Shown piece by piece: positions 8,115-15,233 of a stretch of DNA of 42,110 bases. The position numbers were made by a program, and so were the translations under genes. Each line of letters opens with the position of its first letter. The stretch's first letter is position 1. Below the pieces are notes generated by a model. That model was not told the DNA's origin. It saw only the letters and a list, made by a program, of their open reading frames with translations, and searched no databases. Where the stretch lies: positions 1-42,110 of the forward strand of contig NZ_JAAFGM010000027.1 of the NCBI RefSeq assembly GCF_012931985.1. The letters are read 5' to 3'. The stretch comes from Candidatus Roseilinea sp. NK_OTU-006 (GTDB taxonomy: Bacteria > Chloroflexota > Anaerolineae > J036 > Brachytrichaceae).

Positions 8115-9179
8115 TCAATAAACCGGCCTGGGAACGAACGTCAACACGAACACCAGCACAGCAGCGACGATGAGGGCGTAGTGATGCGATTGCAGCCGCA
8201 CGGCTTCGTTGAGCGGCGGCGGATGCTGGCGGGCGAAGGAGAACAACAGCACCGCCCACACCAGCCAAGTCTGCGCAATCAGCGCCAGGCCGAACATGGC
8301 CAGGATGACGACGTAGGACAAATAGCGCGCGCGGGAGCCGAGCAGCGCGTAGGCGATGTGTCCGCCGTCGAGCTGGCCGGCCGGGATCAAGTTGATGGCC
8401 GTGATCAACAGCCCGATCCACGCGCCCAACGCGATCGGGTGCAGCATGATGTCATAGCCGTCGCTCGGATACACCCTTCCGAAGCGCGCGACGCCGACCA
8501 GCCGCGTGAGGAGCGAATCGCCCAGGGTGATGTATTCGCCGGCCGGCGGCAACGGCGCCACGTTCGACAACCAGATGCCGAGCACGAACAACGGCACGGC
8601 GAGGATGAAGCCGGCCAACGGCCCGGCGACGGCGATCTCCAGCAGCGTGCGGCGATTCTCGAACGGCTCGCGCTGGACGATGACGGCACCGAGCGTGCCG
8701 ACGAAGCTGAACGGCGCCGGCAATGGAATGAAGTAGGGCAACGACACGCGCGCCCCGCGCAGCCGGCCCACAATGTAATGCCCGGCTTCATGCACCCCAA
8801 GGATACTCAGCAGTGACGCGCCGAACATCAGCCCGTTGCCCAGGTTGAAGCCGTCGGCCGTCAGCCCGCCGGTGAAGATCACCGAAACCACGGTGGCGAT
8901 GAACAAAATCAGGTTGATCGCAGGGTTCGATGGCGTGCGCGGCACCACGCCCGGCACGGCCAGCACCTCGTAGCGCTCGCCATGGATGCGCAGATAGGGC
9001 GTGTAGCCCAAATCCTCCACGCGCGGCCGAAGCCGGCGGTAGGCCTCATCGGGCGGCAGCTTGAGTTGTCCGCGCAGGCTGATCTCGCCATTGGGTTGCA
9101 CGGTGTAGGCCTCGATGCTCATCGCATCTTCTACGGCCAAGCGCAGCCGGGCGATGAGTTCCAGGCGATCAAGCGACAT
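8115..9179 (-). CDS. Site-2 protease family (M50) membrane metalloprotease
   Basis: 354 residues. The zinc motif HEAGH is at 130-134 and the second motif NLIPAGQLDGGH at 263-274, both in hydrophobic segments; about six transmembrane helices can be drawn. An N-terminal soluble region (1-80) precedes the first helix at about 88-104. Family members cleave substrates inside the membrane, for example anti-sigma factors, but no anti-sigma gene is nearby. The frame is open further upstream, but that extension is an out-of-frame shadow of sufE; the ATG at 9179 gives MSLDRLELIARL and overlaps the sufE stop by 11 bases. It ends one base before the murF-alr TTG. Confidence 0.87.
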   Translation of the reverse strand: MSLDRLELIARLRLAVEDAMSIEAYTVQPNGEISLRGQLKLPPDEAYRRLRPRVEDLGYTPYLRIHGERYEVLAVPGVVPRTPSNPAINLILFIATVVSVIFTGGLTADGFNLGNGLMFGASLLSILGVHEAGHYIVGRLRGARVSLPYFIPLPAPFSFVGTLGAVIVQREPFENRRTLLEIAVAGPLAGFILAVPLFVLGIWLSNVAPLPPAGEYITLGDSLLTRLVGVARFGRVYPSDGYDIMLHPIALGAWIGLLITAINLIPAGQLDGGHIAYALLGSRARYLSYVVILAMFGLALIAQTWLVWAVLLFSFARQHPPPLNEAVRLQSHHYALIVAAVLVFVLTFVPRPVY

Positions 9180-9639
9180 GAGGCGTGGTGTAGCGCTGCG
9201 CCAGCCGCTTGACGACAGCAGCAATGCTGAGCAAGCCCTGCCCCTTACCCATCGAGATGTTCTTGCCGAACAGCGTCGGCACGATGTCCTCAATCGGCAT
9301 GTTGGCGATCTCGTCGGCGGGCAACCCGCTGATCGTCGAGTCGAGAATGGCAGAAAGCGCGCGCGCGGAAACGCCGAACGGGTTCTCCACAGCAAAATAG
9401 AACTTCAGCCGCGGCGGCCCGCCGGCGCTATCGCCAATCGGCTCGACGAACACGTAGGAATCTGATTCGCAGTGCGGCACCTGATTGGACTGCGGATAAG
9501 GGCGCTTGGCGATGCGCTCCGGCACACCTTGGAACTGATCGGAATACTCGATCAACATGTGATTGCGTTCGCCCGGGTTTGCGGCGAAGATCTCCAGCAC
9601 TTCGCGCAGCTTCTCCGGATAGCGGGAAAGGTCAGCCAT
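9169..9639 (-). CDS. sufE: SufE-family sulfur acceptor protein
   Basis: 156 residues matching SufE/YgdK: it accepts persulfide from a SufS-type cysteine desulfurase. The acceptor cysteine is probably Cys57 in VPHCESDSY, and the C-terminal part (SGLPADEI, then LFGKNISMGKGQGL) fits the family. First gene of an operon with the M50 protease and murF-alr, an unusual set. The sufS and sufU genes lie 18 kb away on the other strand. Since SufU normally replaces SufE as partner, having both is notable. No Shine-Dalgarno site; TATAGT ends eight bases before the ATG. Confidence 0.85.
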   Translation of the reverse strand: MADLSRYPEKLREVLEIFAANPGERNHMLIEYSDQFQGVPERIAKRPYPQSNQVPHCESDSYVFVEPIGDSAGGPPRLKFYFAVENPFGVSARALSAILDSTISGLPADEIANMPIEDIVPTLFGKNISMGKGQGLLSIAAVVKRLAQRYTTPHVA

Positions 9640-9647
9640 ACACTGCT

Positions 9648-9653
9648 ACTATA
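9648..9653 (-). promoter_or_regulatory. Putative -10 box, leaderless start of sufE operon
   Basis: TATAGT on the minus strand is followed by eight bases and the sufE ATG, which leaves no room for a leader with a Shine-Dalgarno site. No good -35 is seen 16-18 bp upstream. Confidence 0.5.
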
Positions 9654-9758
9654 GCGCAGCCGCGCCGCGCCATCGGCGCGGAACGGCGCCGGCGCTTGAC
9701 GGTGTGATGTGTTGCTTTTACCGCGAAAGCACCCTACAGCCCCTGAGTCAGCCTGCGA

Positions 9759-9764
9759 TACAAT
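9759..9764 (+). promoter_or_regulatory. Putative -10 box before the small membrane protein gene
   Basis: TACAAT is followed by ten bases and the ATG at 9775, implying a leader of only a few bases. It supports the otherwise uncertain gene downstream. It is divergent from the sufE promoter. Confidence 0.4.
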
Positions 9765-9774
9765 TGAGCTTCAC

Positions 9775-10137
9775 ATGGCGCTATTCGGCGAGCGACTCCC
9801 GGACTTAGAGCGGATCAAACGAGACATCACGACCGGGCCCATCGGCTTGTATGTTTCGATGTGCTTCGCCTACGCCATGCTCTGCGCCCTGATCGCCGCC
9901 AGCACGGTGAACGAACTGCTCGAAGACGGCCGGCACTTTCTGCAGGCGCCGCGGCTGGATCTACACTTAAAGTTCAAAGCGCTCATCGTGCTGTGCCACG
10001 AGAAGCTCGGTTACCACACCCTCCCCTCGGCAGATTTCATCCCTGAAACGGCTCAGCTCGACCGCGTAATCGGTTTCATCCCGTCGTGCATAAAGAGCGC
10101 GTGGCCTGGGCCGGCTGCCGTCCCCCGCGCGCCCTGA
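9775..10137 (+). CDS. Hypothetical small membrane protein
   Basis: 120 residues, not recognised. There is one clear hydrophobic segment (about residues 21-43, from GPIGLYVSMCFAYAM to LIAAS), then a polar, mostly helical region with several His, Leu and Lys residues, and a Pro/Ala-rich end. The frame is open back to 9709, but the ATG at 9775 is preferred because TACAAT lies ten bases upstream and the protein reads more naturally from MALFGERLPDLERIKRD. It sits alone between sufE (divergent) and fabF (downstream). The coding signal is modest; it could be spurious. Confidence 0.45.
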   Translation: MALFGERLPDLERIKRDITTGPIGLYVSMCFAYAMLCALIAASTVNELLEDGRHFLQAPRLDLHLKFKALIVLCHEKLGYHTLPSADFIPETAQLDRVIGFIPSCIKSAWPGPAAVPRAP

Positions 10138-10195
10138 TCGCTGTCTTGCCCCGCAACCGCATGCGGCGTCAGGTGTTTCTCTCGACAGCCTGATC

Positions 10196-10306
10196 ATGCC
10201 GCGCACGGCCAATGTGTGGACGATCGAAGCCCTTCAAGGCTGGATCGTCGCTTTTGCGATTCCTGAGGGAATCCTTTCAGGCAATGCTAAATGGAGCAAG
10301 CAGTGA
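10196..10306 (+). CDS. Possible 36-residue upstream ORF coupled to fabF
   Basis: ATG at 10196 opens a 36-codon frame (MPRTANVWTIEALQGWIVAF and onward) with a hydrophobic middle, ending at TGA 10304-10306. That TGA overlaps an in-frame fabF GTG at 10303 as GTGA, the usual form of translational coupling, and the frame covers the fabF ATG at 10291. No Shine-Dalgarno site or promoter box is evident for it. It could be a leader peptide or chance. Confidence 0.25.
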   Translation: MPRTANVWTIEALQGWIVAFAIPEGILSGNAKWSKQ

Positions 10307-11565
10307 TCAGCAACAACCATCATTCCCAATCCATGCCGCGCGTCGTCATCACCGGCATGGGCGCAATCACGCCCTTAGGGCACGATGTACGCACGACCTG
10401 GGACGCTATTGTGGCGGGCACGTCCGGCGTTAGTTACATCACCCTCTTCGACCACAGCCAGATTGATGTGCACATCGCCGCCGAGGTCAAGCACTTCGAT
10501 CCCGCCGCGCACTTCGGCAGCAAGGATGCGCGCCGGCTGGATCGCGTCTCGCAACTGGCGCTCGTCGCAGCCAAGCAGGCGCTCGAGGATGCCAGGCTGA
10601 CCATCACCGAAGACAACACCTACGACATCGCCGTCGTCGTCGGCAGCGGCATCGGTGGCATCACGACGCTGCTCAACGAGCATCACGTGATGATGACGAA
10701 GGGCCACCGGCGTATCAGCCCGTTCGCCGTGCCGATGATGTTGCCCGACACGGCCACCGGTCAGATCGCCATTCACTTCGGCATCCGCGGTCCGAACTTG
10801 TGCATCGTGACGGCGTGCGCCAGCGGCGTCAACGCCCTGGGCGAGGCGTTCGAGATGATCCGCGCTGGCCGTGCGAAGGTGGCGATCGCGGGCGGTTGCG
10901 AGACGCCGATCAACCCATTCTCGATGTCTGCCTTCAACAACATGGGGGCGCTTTCCTCGTACAATGACGAGCCGGAGCGCGCCAGCCGGCCATTCGACAA
11001 GACGCGCAACGGCTTCGTCACAGGCGAAGGGGCAGCCATGTTGGTGATCGAATCGCTCGACCATGCGCGGGCGCGCGGCGCGCACATCTATGCCGAAATA
11101 CTCGGCTACGGCTGCACCGACGATGCCTTCCACATCACGGCGCCCGACACGCGCGGGCCGGCGATGGCGATGCGCATGGCGCTGAAACAGGCCAACTTGC
11201 AGCCCAGCCAGATTGACTATCTGAATGCGCACGGCACGAGCACCCCGCTGAACGATGTGAATGAAACGCGCGCGATCAAAGACGTGTTCGGAGAGACAGC
11301 CTATGATCTGCATATCAGCTCTACCAAGTCCATGACCGGGCATTCGTTCGGCGCCGTCGGCGCAATTGAGTCGGTAATCTGCGTCCAGGCCATCAACGAT
11401 GACGTCGTCCCGCCCACCATCAATTACGCGCATCCCGACCCGGAATGCGACTTGAACTACACGCCGAACGTCGCCGTGCGCAAACCCATCCGAACTGCAA
11501 TGTCGAACTCATTCGGCTTCGGCGGCCACAACGGATGCATCATCTTTTCCGAGTTCAACGATTGA
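10291..11565 (+). CDS. fabF: Beta-ketoacyl-ACP synthase II
   Basis: 424 residues, full-length condensing enzyme of type II fatty acid synthesis: it elongates acyl-ACP with malonyl-ACP. The catalytic triad is visible as Cys176 (TACASG), His314 (NAHGTSTPLND) and His351, with Lys346 in STKSMTGHSFGA. The C-terminal SNSFGFGGHN motif is also present. The start is uncertain: ATG 10291, GTG 10303 or ATG 10333 (MPRVVITGMG); the family usually begins close to the last. No strong Shine-Dalgarno site precedes any of them. fabH follows 51 bases downstream, so the two are probably co-transcribed; no acpP or fabD is present. Confidence 0.95.
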   Translation: MEQAVISNNHHSQSMPRVVITGMGAITPLGHDVRTTWDAIVAGTSGVSYITLFDHSQIDVHIAAEVKHFDPAAHFGSKDARRLDRVSQLALVAAKQALEDARLTITEDNTYDIAVVVGSGIGGITTLLNEHHVMMTKGHRRISPFAVPMMLPDTATGQIAIHFGIRGPNLCIVTACASGVNALGEAFEMIRAGRAKVAIAGGCETPINPFSMSAFNNMGALSSYNDEPERASRPFDKTRNGFVTGEGAAMLVIESLDHARARGAHIYAEILGYGCTDDAFHITAPDTRGPAMAMRMALKQANLQPSQIDYLNAHGTSTPLNDVNETRAIKDVFGETAYDLHISSTKSMTGHSFGAVGAIESVICVQAINDDVVPPTINYAHPDPECDLNYTPNVAVRKPIRTAMSNSFGFGGHNGCIIFSEFND

Positions 11566-11616
11566 CGATCAGCCGGACGCTGCCGCTGCGGCGCGTCCGG
11601 CTGCCGATGTCGCAAG

Positions 11617-12897
11617 ATGAGATATGCGCACATTACCGGCTGGGGCAAATATGTGCCCCAGCGCGTCCTGACCAATGATGAGCTCGCGCAGATGGTCGAG
11701 ACGTCGGACGGCTGGATCCGCGACCGCACCGGCATCGCCGAGCGACGCATTGCTGGTCCGAACGAAACCACGGCCAGCATGGGCATCGCCGCCGCCATCG
11801 AAGCGCTGGATGTGGCCGGCGTGAGCGGCAGCCAGCTCGACCTGATCATCGTGGCGACGACGACGCCGGAGCACCTCTTCCCGGCGACTGCGTGCCTCGT
11901 CCAGGACGCGCTCGGGGCAACGCGCGCCGGCGCGTTCGATCTGAGTGCGGCCTGCTCCGGCTTCGTCTACGGCCTGAGTATGGGCGCCGACGCAATCAGG
12001 GCGGGCAGCGCAAACACGGTGCTGGTGGTCGGTTCCGAGACGCTCTCCCGCATCGTGAACTGGAAGGATCGCAACACCTGCGTGCTATTCGGCGACGGCG
12101 CCGGCGCGGTGGTGCTGCAAGCCAGCGACCAGCCGGGCGGCGTCCTCTCCACGTTGCTGCGCGCCGACGGCTCGGGAGGCGAATTACTCATCGTCCCTGC
12201 CGGCGGCAGCAAACATCCGCTTACAGCCGAGGCGCTGGCATGCAACCTGCACACCATCCAGATGAACGGGCGAGAGGTCTTCCGCTTCGCTACCCGCGTG
12301 ATGGAGCGGGCCACGCGTGAGGTGATCTACAAAGCCGGATGGACGACCGATCAGGTGGACATCTTCGTGCCGCACCAAGCGAACCTACGCATCATCGAGC
12401 TGGCGGCCAAGTCGCTCGGCGTGCCGCTCGACAAGTTCTATTGCAACATCGCGCGCTACGGCAACACCAGCGCCGCCTCAATCCCAATCGCGCTGGCCGA
12501 AGCGGCAGGGAGCGGAGTGCTGCGCCCGAAGGATCGCGTCGTCATCGTCGGATTCGGCGCCGGGCTGACCTGGGCGGCAGCAGCGATGGAGTGGAGCGAG
12601 CCCCGGCCGGCGCGCCGGTCGCAGAAGACGCTTCATCGCATCGGCTATGGCGTGGCCAGCGTGCGCTCGCGCGCCTTGCGCCTGTTCCGGCGCGTCGAGG
12701 ACCGCATCTTCGGCACGCTCGACCCCACGCTCCATCCCCCCTCGCGCGAATTGCCGGACAAGAACGGCAGCGCGCCGAACAAGGTCGCCGATGGACGCGA
12801 ATCTACGCCCACGCCAAGGCCGGAAGCCGTTACAACGCACAGCTCGGCCCGAGCCGAAGCGAGCACCGTCAACATCAACAACAGTAACAGCGGTTGA
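11617..12897 (+). CDS. fabH: Beta-ketoacyl-ACP synthase III with C-terminal extension
   Basis: 426 residues. The first 328 are FabH, which starts fatty acid synthesis by condensing an acyl-CoA with malonyl-ACP: Cys113 (AACSGF), His253 (PHQANLR) and Asn283 (RYGNTSAAS), and the C-terminal VGFGAGLTWAA. FabH normally ends here (about 320-335 residues). This protein continues for nearly 100 residues: a basic, probably amphipathic helix (about 335-365, RSRALRLFRRVEDRIF) and then a Ser/Thr/Pro/Asn-rich tail that looks disordered. The frame is continuous with no sign of a lost stop codon or frameshift. Follows fabF. Confidence 0.93.
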   Translation: MRYAHITGWGKYVPQRVLTNDELAQMVETSDGWIRDRTGIAERRIAGPNETTASMGIAAAIEALDVAGVSGSQLDLIIVATTTPEHLFPATACLVQDALGATRAGAFDLSAACSGFVYGLSMGADAIRAGSANTVLVVGSETLSRIVNWKDRNTCVLFGDGAGAVVLQASDQPGGVLSTLLRADGSGGELLIVPAGGSKHPLTAEALACNLHTIQMNGREVFRFATRVMERATREVIYKAGWTTDQVDIFVPHQANLRIIELAAKSLGVPLDKFYCNIARYGNTSAASIPIALAEAAGSGVLRPKDRVVIVGFGAGLTWAAAAMEWSEPRPARRSQKTLHRIGYGVASVRSRALRLFRRVEDRIFGTLDPTLHPPSRELPDKNGSAPNKVADGRESTPTPRPEAVTTHSSARAEASTVNINNSNSG

Positions 12898-13091
12898 CTC
12901 CACCGGCTCATGTGATGCAGCAGACTGCGCAGCTCTGTCCAGTGACTCGAAGCCGCGGGCAACCCAGCCACTTATTGCCCGGCACCCGGCGATGCAGGGG
13001 GGAGACGCAGCGACTGGTCGAATGGCCAGTTCGCCAACTGACCGAGTGACAGACGCACCCAAACACGCACACGCCTAGACTACATAGCGCA

Positions 13092-13475
13092 ATGTCCGGT
13101 TTGGTCGCCGAACCCGTGCGCGTATTGCTGGCGGATGACCAGGAGAAGGTTCGCTCCGCGCTGCGCCTACTGATCGAGCAGGAGCTAGGCTTTTTCGTGG
13201 TGGGCGAAGCCGGCGCAGCCGACGAGCTGTTGCACAGCATCCTCAAGACCTATCCCCAGATCGTGTTGCTCGACTGGGAACTCCCCGGACTGCCCGAAGC
13301 CCACAAGCTCGACGCGCTGCGCCTGCTGGATCCGCGCCTTAAGATCATTGCGCTGAGCGGAGCGCCGGAAGCGCGCAAATCCGCCCTGGCCGAGGGCGTG
13401 GATGGGTTCATCAGCAAGTCGGAGCCGCCGGACGGCATCCTGAGGGCTTTATACTTTGTGTACAACAAAGTATGA
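13092..13475 (+). CDS. Stand-alone receiver domain protein
   Basis: 127 residues, a response-regulator receiver only: acidic pair Asp15/Asp16, phosphoacceptor Asp61 (IVLLDWELPG) and Lys109 (FISKSEP). It has no output domain and no frame remnant of one. Its last four bases overlap the ATG of the downstream kinase (ATGA), so it is made with it. It could be a phosphate sink, a CheY-like partner or an input receiver of a phosphorelay. TAGACT at 13076-13081, ten bases before the ATG, is a candidate -10 and no Shine-Dalgarno site is seen. Confidence 0.88.
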   Translation: MSGLVAEPVRVLLADDQEKVRSALRLLIEQELGFFVVGEAGAADELLHSILKTYPQIVLLDWELPGLPEAHKLDALRLLDPRLKIIALSGAPEARKSALAEGVDGFISKSEPPDGILRALYFVYNKV

Positions 13476-14509
13476 CGCTCTCTCCCGCAGCGTTGAACCT
13501 CGCCGACCTGTTCCACGTTATTGTTGACGCCGTCATCGCATTCGACGGTGAGCAGCGCATCCTGTTCTTCAACAAAGGCGCCGAGGCGATCTTCGGCTAC
13601 ACCGCAGAAGAGGTGCTGGGGCAGCCGCTGGACATCCTGCTCCCCGATCGATTCGTCGCGATTCACCGCCGCCATTTCGAGGAATTTGCCGCGTCGCCGG
13701 TCGCATCGCGGCCGATGAGCGAACGGCGGCCGATTTACGGGCGGCACAAGGATGGCCGGGAGTTCCCTGCCGAGGCCGCCATCGCCAAGCTGGATCGCGA
13801 TGGCGAGCGGTTGTTCGTCGTCATCATGCGCGACATCACGCAACGGCAACGCGCAGAGGACGAGCTGCGCGTGCAGGCTCAGCAGGCAGCCGTTGCGGCA
13901 GAGCGCAGCCGGCTGGCGCGTGACCTGCACGATGCCGTCACCCAGACGCTGTTCTCGGTCAGCGTGATTGCCGACGTGTTGCCTCGCATCTGGGAACGCA
14001 ACCCGGAGGAAGGCCGGCGCCGCTTGAACGAGCTGCGCCAGCTCAGCCGAGGCGCATTGGCCGAGATGCGCACGCTGCTGCTGGAGCTGCGCCCATCCGC
14101 ATTGATGGAGGCCAACCTCGGCGATCTGTTGCGCCAACTCGCCGCTTCGATCAACAGCCGGTCGGGCATCGAGGTGGACGTGCAAATCGAGGGCAACGCC
14201 GAGCTGTCACCCGACGTGAAGGTCTCGCTCTATCGCATCGCACAAGAGGCGCTGAACAACGTCGCCAAACACAGCAACGCCGTCCATGCACGCGTCGCGC
14301 TCAGCACGGGCCCGAGCAACGGCGCATCGAACGGGCAAGTGCGATTGGTGATCAGCGATGACGGCTGTGGCTTCGACGCGAAGCTCAGCAAGCCCACGCA
14401 CATTGGTCTGGACATCATGAACGAACGTGCCGCTGCGATCGGCGCGCGCTTGACGATCCACAGCGAAGTCGGCGCGGGGACGACGGTTCAGGTGGAGCTC
14501 GGAGATTGA
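13472..14509 (+). CDS. PAS-containing NarX/LiaS-type sensor histidine kinase
   Basis: 345 residues with no transmembrane segment, so cytosolic. A PAS domain (about 10-125) ends in VVIMRDITQRQRAEDEL. A HisKA_3 dimerisation domain follows, with His153 in SRLARDLHDAVTQTLFS, then an ATPase domain (N box around RIAQEALNNVAKHS, G1 DDGCGF, G2 around HIGLDIMNERA). HisKA_3 kinases normally phosphorylate NarL/LuxR-type regulators, which fits the regulator encoded 45-50 bases downstream. PAS suggests a cytosolic redox, gas or ligand signal; no Cys or His cluster marks a cofactor. Confidence 0.93.
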   Translation: MTLSPAALNLADLFHVIVDAVIAFDGEQRILFFNKGAEAIFGYTAEEVLGQPLDILLPDRFVAIHRRHFEEFAASPVASRPMSERRPIYGRHKDGREFPAEAAIAKLDRDGERLFVVIMRDITQRQRAEDELRVQAQQAAVAAERSRLARDLHDAVTQTLFSVSVIADVLPRIWERNPEEGRRRLNELRQLSRGALAEMRTLLLELRPSALMEANLGDLLRQLAASINSRSGIEVDVQIEGNAELSPDVKVSLYRIAQEALNNVAKHSNAVHARVALSTGPSNGASNGQVRLVISDDGCGFDAKLSKPTHIGLDIMNERAAAIGARLTIHSEVGAGTTVQVELGD

Positions 14510-14547
14510 GCATGAGCGCGTAGGCGGCGGCCGTCTGACGGTTTTCG

Positions 14548-14553
14548 TACAAT
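14548..14553 (+). promoter_or_regulatory. Putative -10 box, leaderless start of NarL-type regulator
   Basis: TACAAT is followed by six bases and then the GTG at 14560. The ATG at 14554 touches the hexamer and could not be on a transcript made from it, so this box favours the GTG start. Confidence 0.5.
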
Positions 14554-14559
14554 ATGGGC

Positions 14560-15201
14560 GTGAGTAGCGACGAGAAGATGATCCGAGTTTTGATCGTTGA
14601 CGACCACCCGATGGTGCGCAGCGGGCTGAAAGCACTGTTGTCCGCCTATGACGACCTTGAGCTGGCCGGCGAGGCGTCCAACGGCGCAGAGGCGGTGCGC
14701 ATGTGCGCGCGATTGAAGCCCGACGTGGTGTTGATGGATCTGGTGATGCCGGAGATGGATGGCGCTACGGCGACACAAATCATCCGTGAGCAGAATCCCA
14801 ACGTGCAGGTCGTCGTGCTCACCAGCTTTAAGGAAGATGAGTTAGTGCAGGGCGCGCTGCGCGCCGGCGCGATCGGCTACCTGCTCAAGAATGTTTCCGC
14901 CGATGAACTGGCCAGCGCCATCCGCGCCGCGCATGCCGGCCGGCCGACGCTCGCGCCGGAGGCGACCCAGGCGCTCATTCACGCGACCACCCAACCGCCG
15001 GCCGTAGGCAGTGACCTGACCGAGCGCGAACGCGAGGTGCTCGCCTTGATGGTGCAAGGGCTGAGCAATCAGGATATCGCTTCCAGGCTCTACGTCAGCC
15101 AATCCACCGTCAAGTTCCACGTCAGCAGCATCCTCTCGAAGCTGTACGTGAATAACCGCACCGAGGCGGTCGCGTTGGCGGTGAAGCAGAAGCTGGTGTA
15201 G
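14560..15201 (+). CDS. NarL/LuxR-family response regulator
   Basis: 213 residues from the GTG at 14560 (an in-frame ATG lies two codons earlier and another ATG six codons later). Receiver domain with VDDHPMVRSGL and phosphoacceptor Asp60 (VVLMDLVMPEMDG), Lys in YLLKNVS, then a LuxR-type helix-turn-helix (LTEREREVLALMVQG, SNQDIASRLYVSQSTVKFHV, and ILSKLYVNNRTEAV). It is LiaR/NarL-like. It follows the HisKA_3 kinase and is its probable target, although it appears to have its own promoter. Confidence 0.93.
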   Translation: MSSDEKMIRVLIVDDHPMVRSGLKALLSAYDDLELAGEASNGAEAVRMCARLKPDVVLMDLVMPEMDGATATQIIREQNPNVQVVVLTSFKEDELVQGALRAGAIGYLLKNVSADELASAIRAAHAGRPTLAPEATQALIHATTQPPAVGSDLTEREREVLALMVQGLSNQDIASRLYVSQSTVKFHVSSILSKLYVNNRTEAVALAVKQKLV

Positions 15202-15233
15202 CTACCGGGCGCGTCGCAGAGCACACTTCCGAC

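Noticed and set aside
6956-8173. 405-codon plus-strand frame opposite murF-alr
   Set aside because: Arg/Ala/His-rich composition without family motifs; it is the usual long antisense shadow of a GC-rich gene.
9180-9395. N-terminal extension of the M50 protease frame
   Set aside because: This part is sufE read in another frame; the ATG at 9179 fits the family.
10375-11433. 352-codon minus-strand frame opposite fabF
   Set aside because: Shadow of a complete fabF with all catalytic residues.
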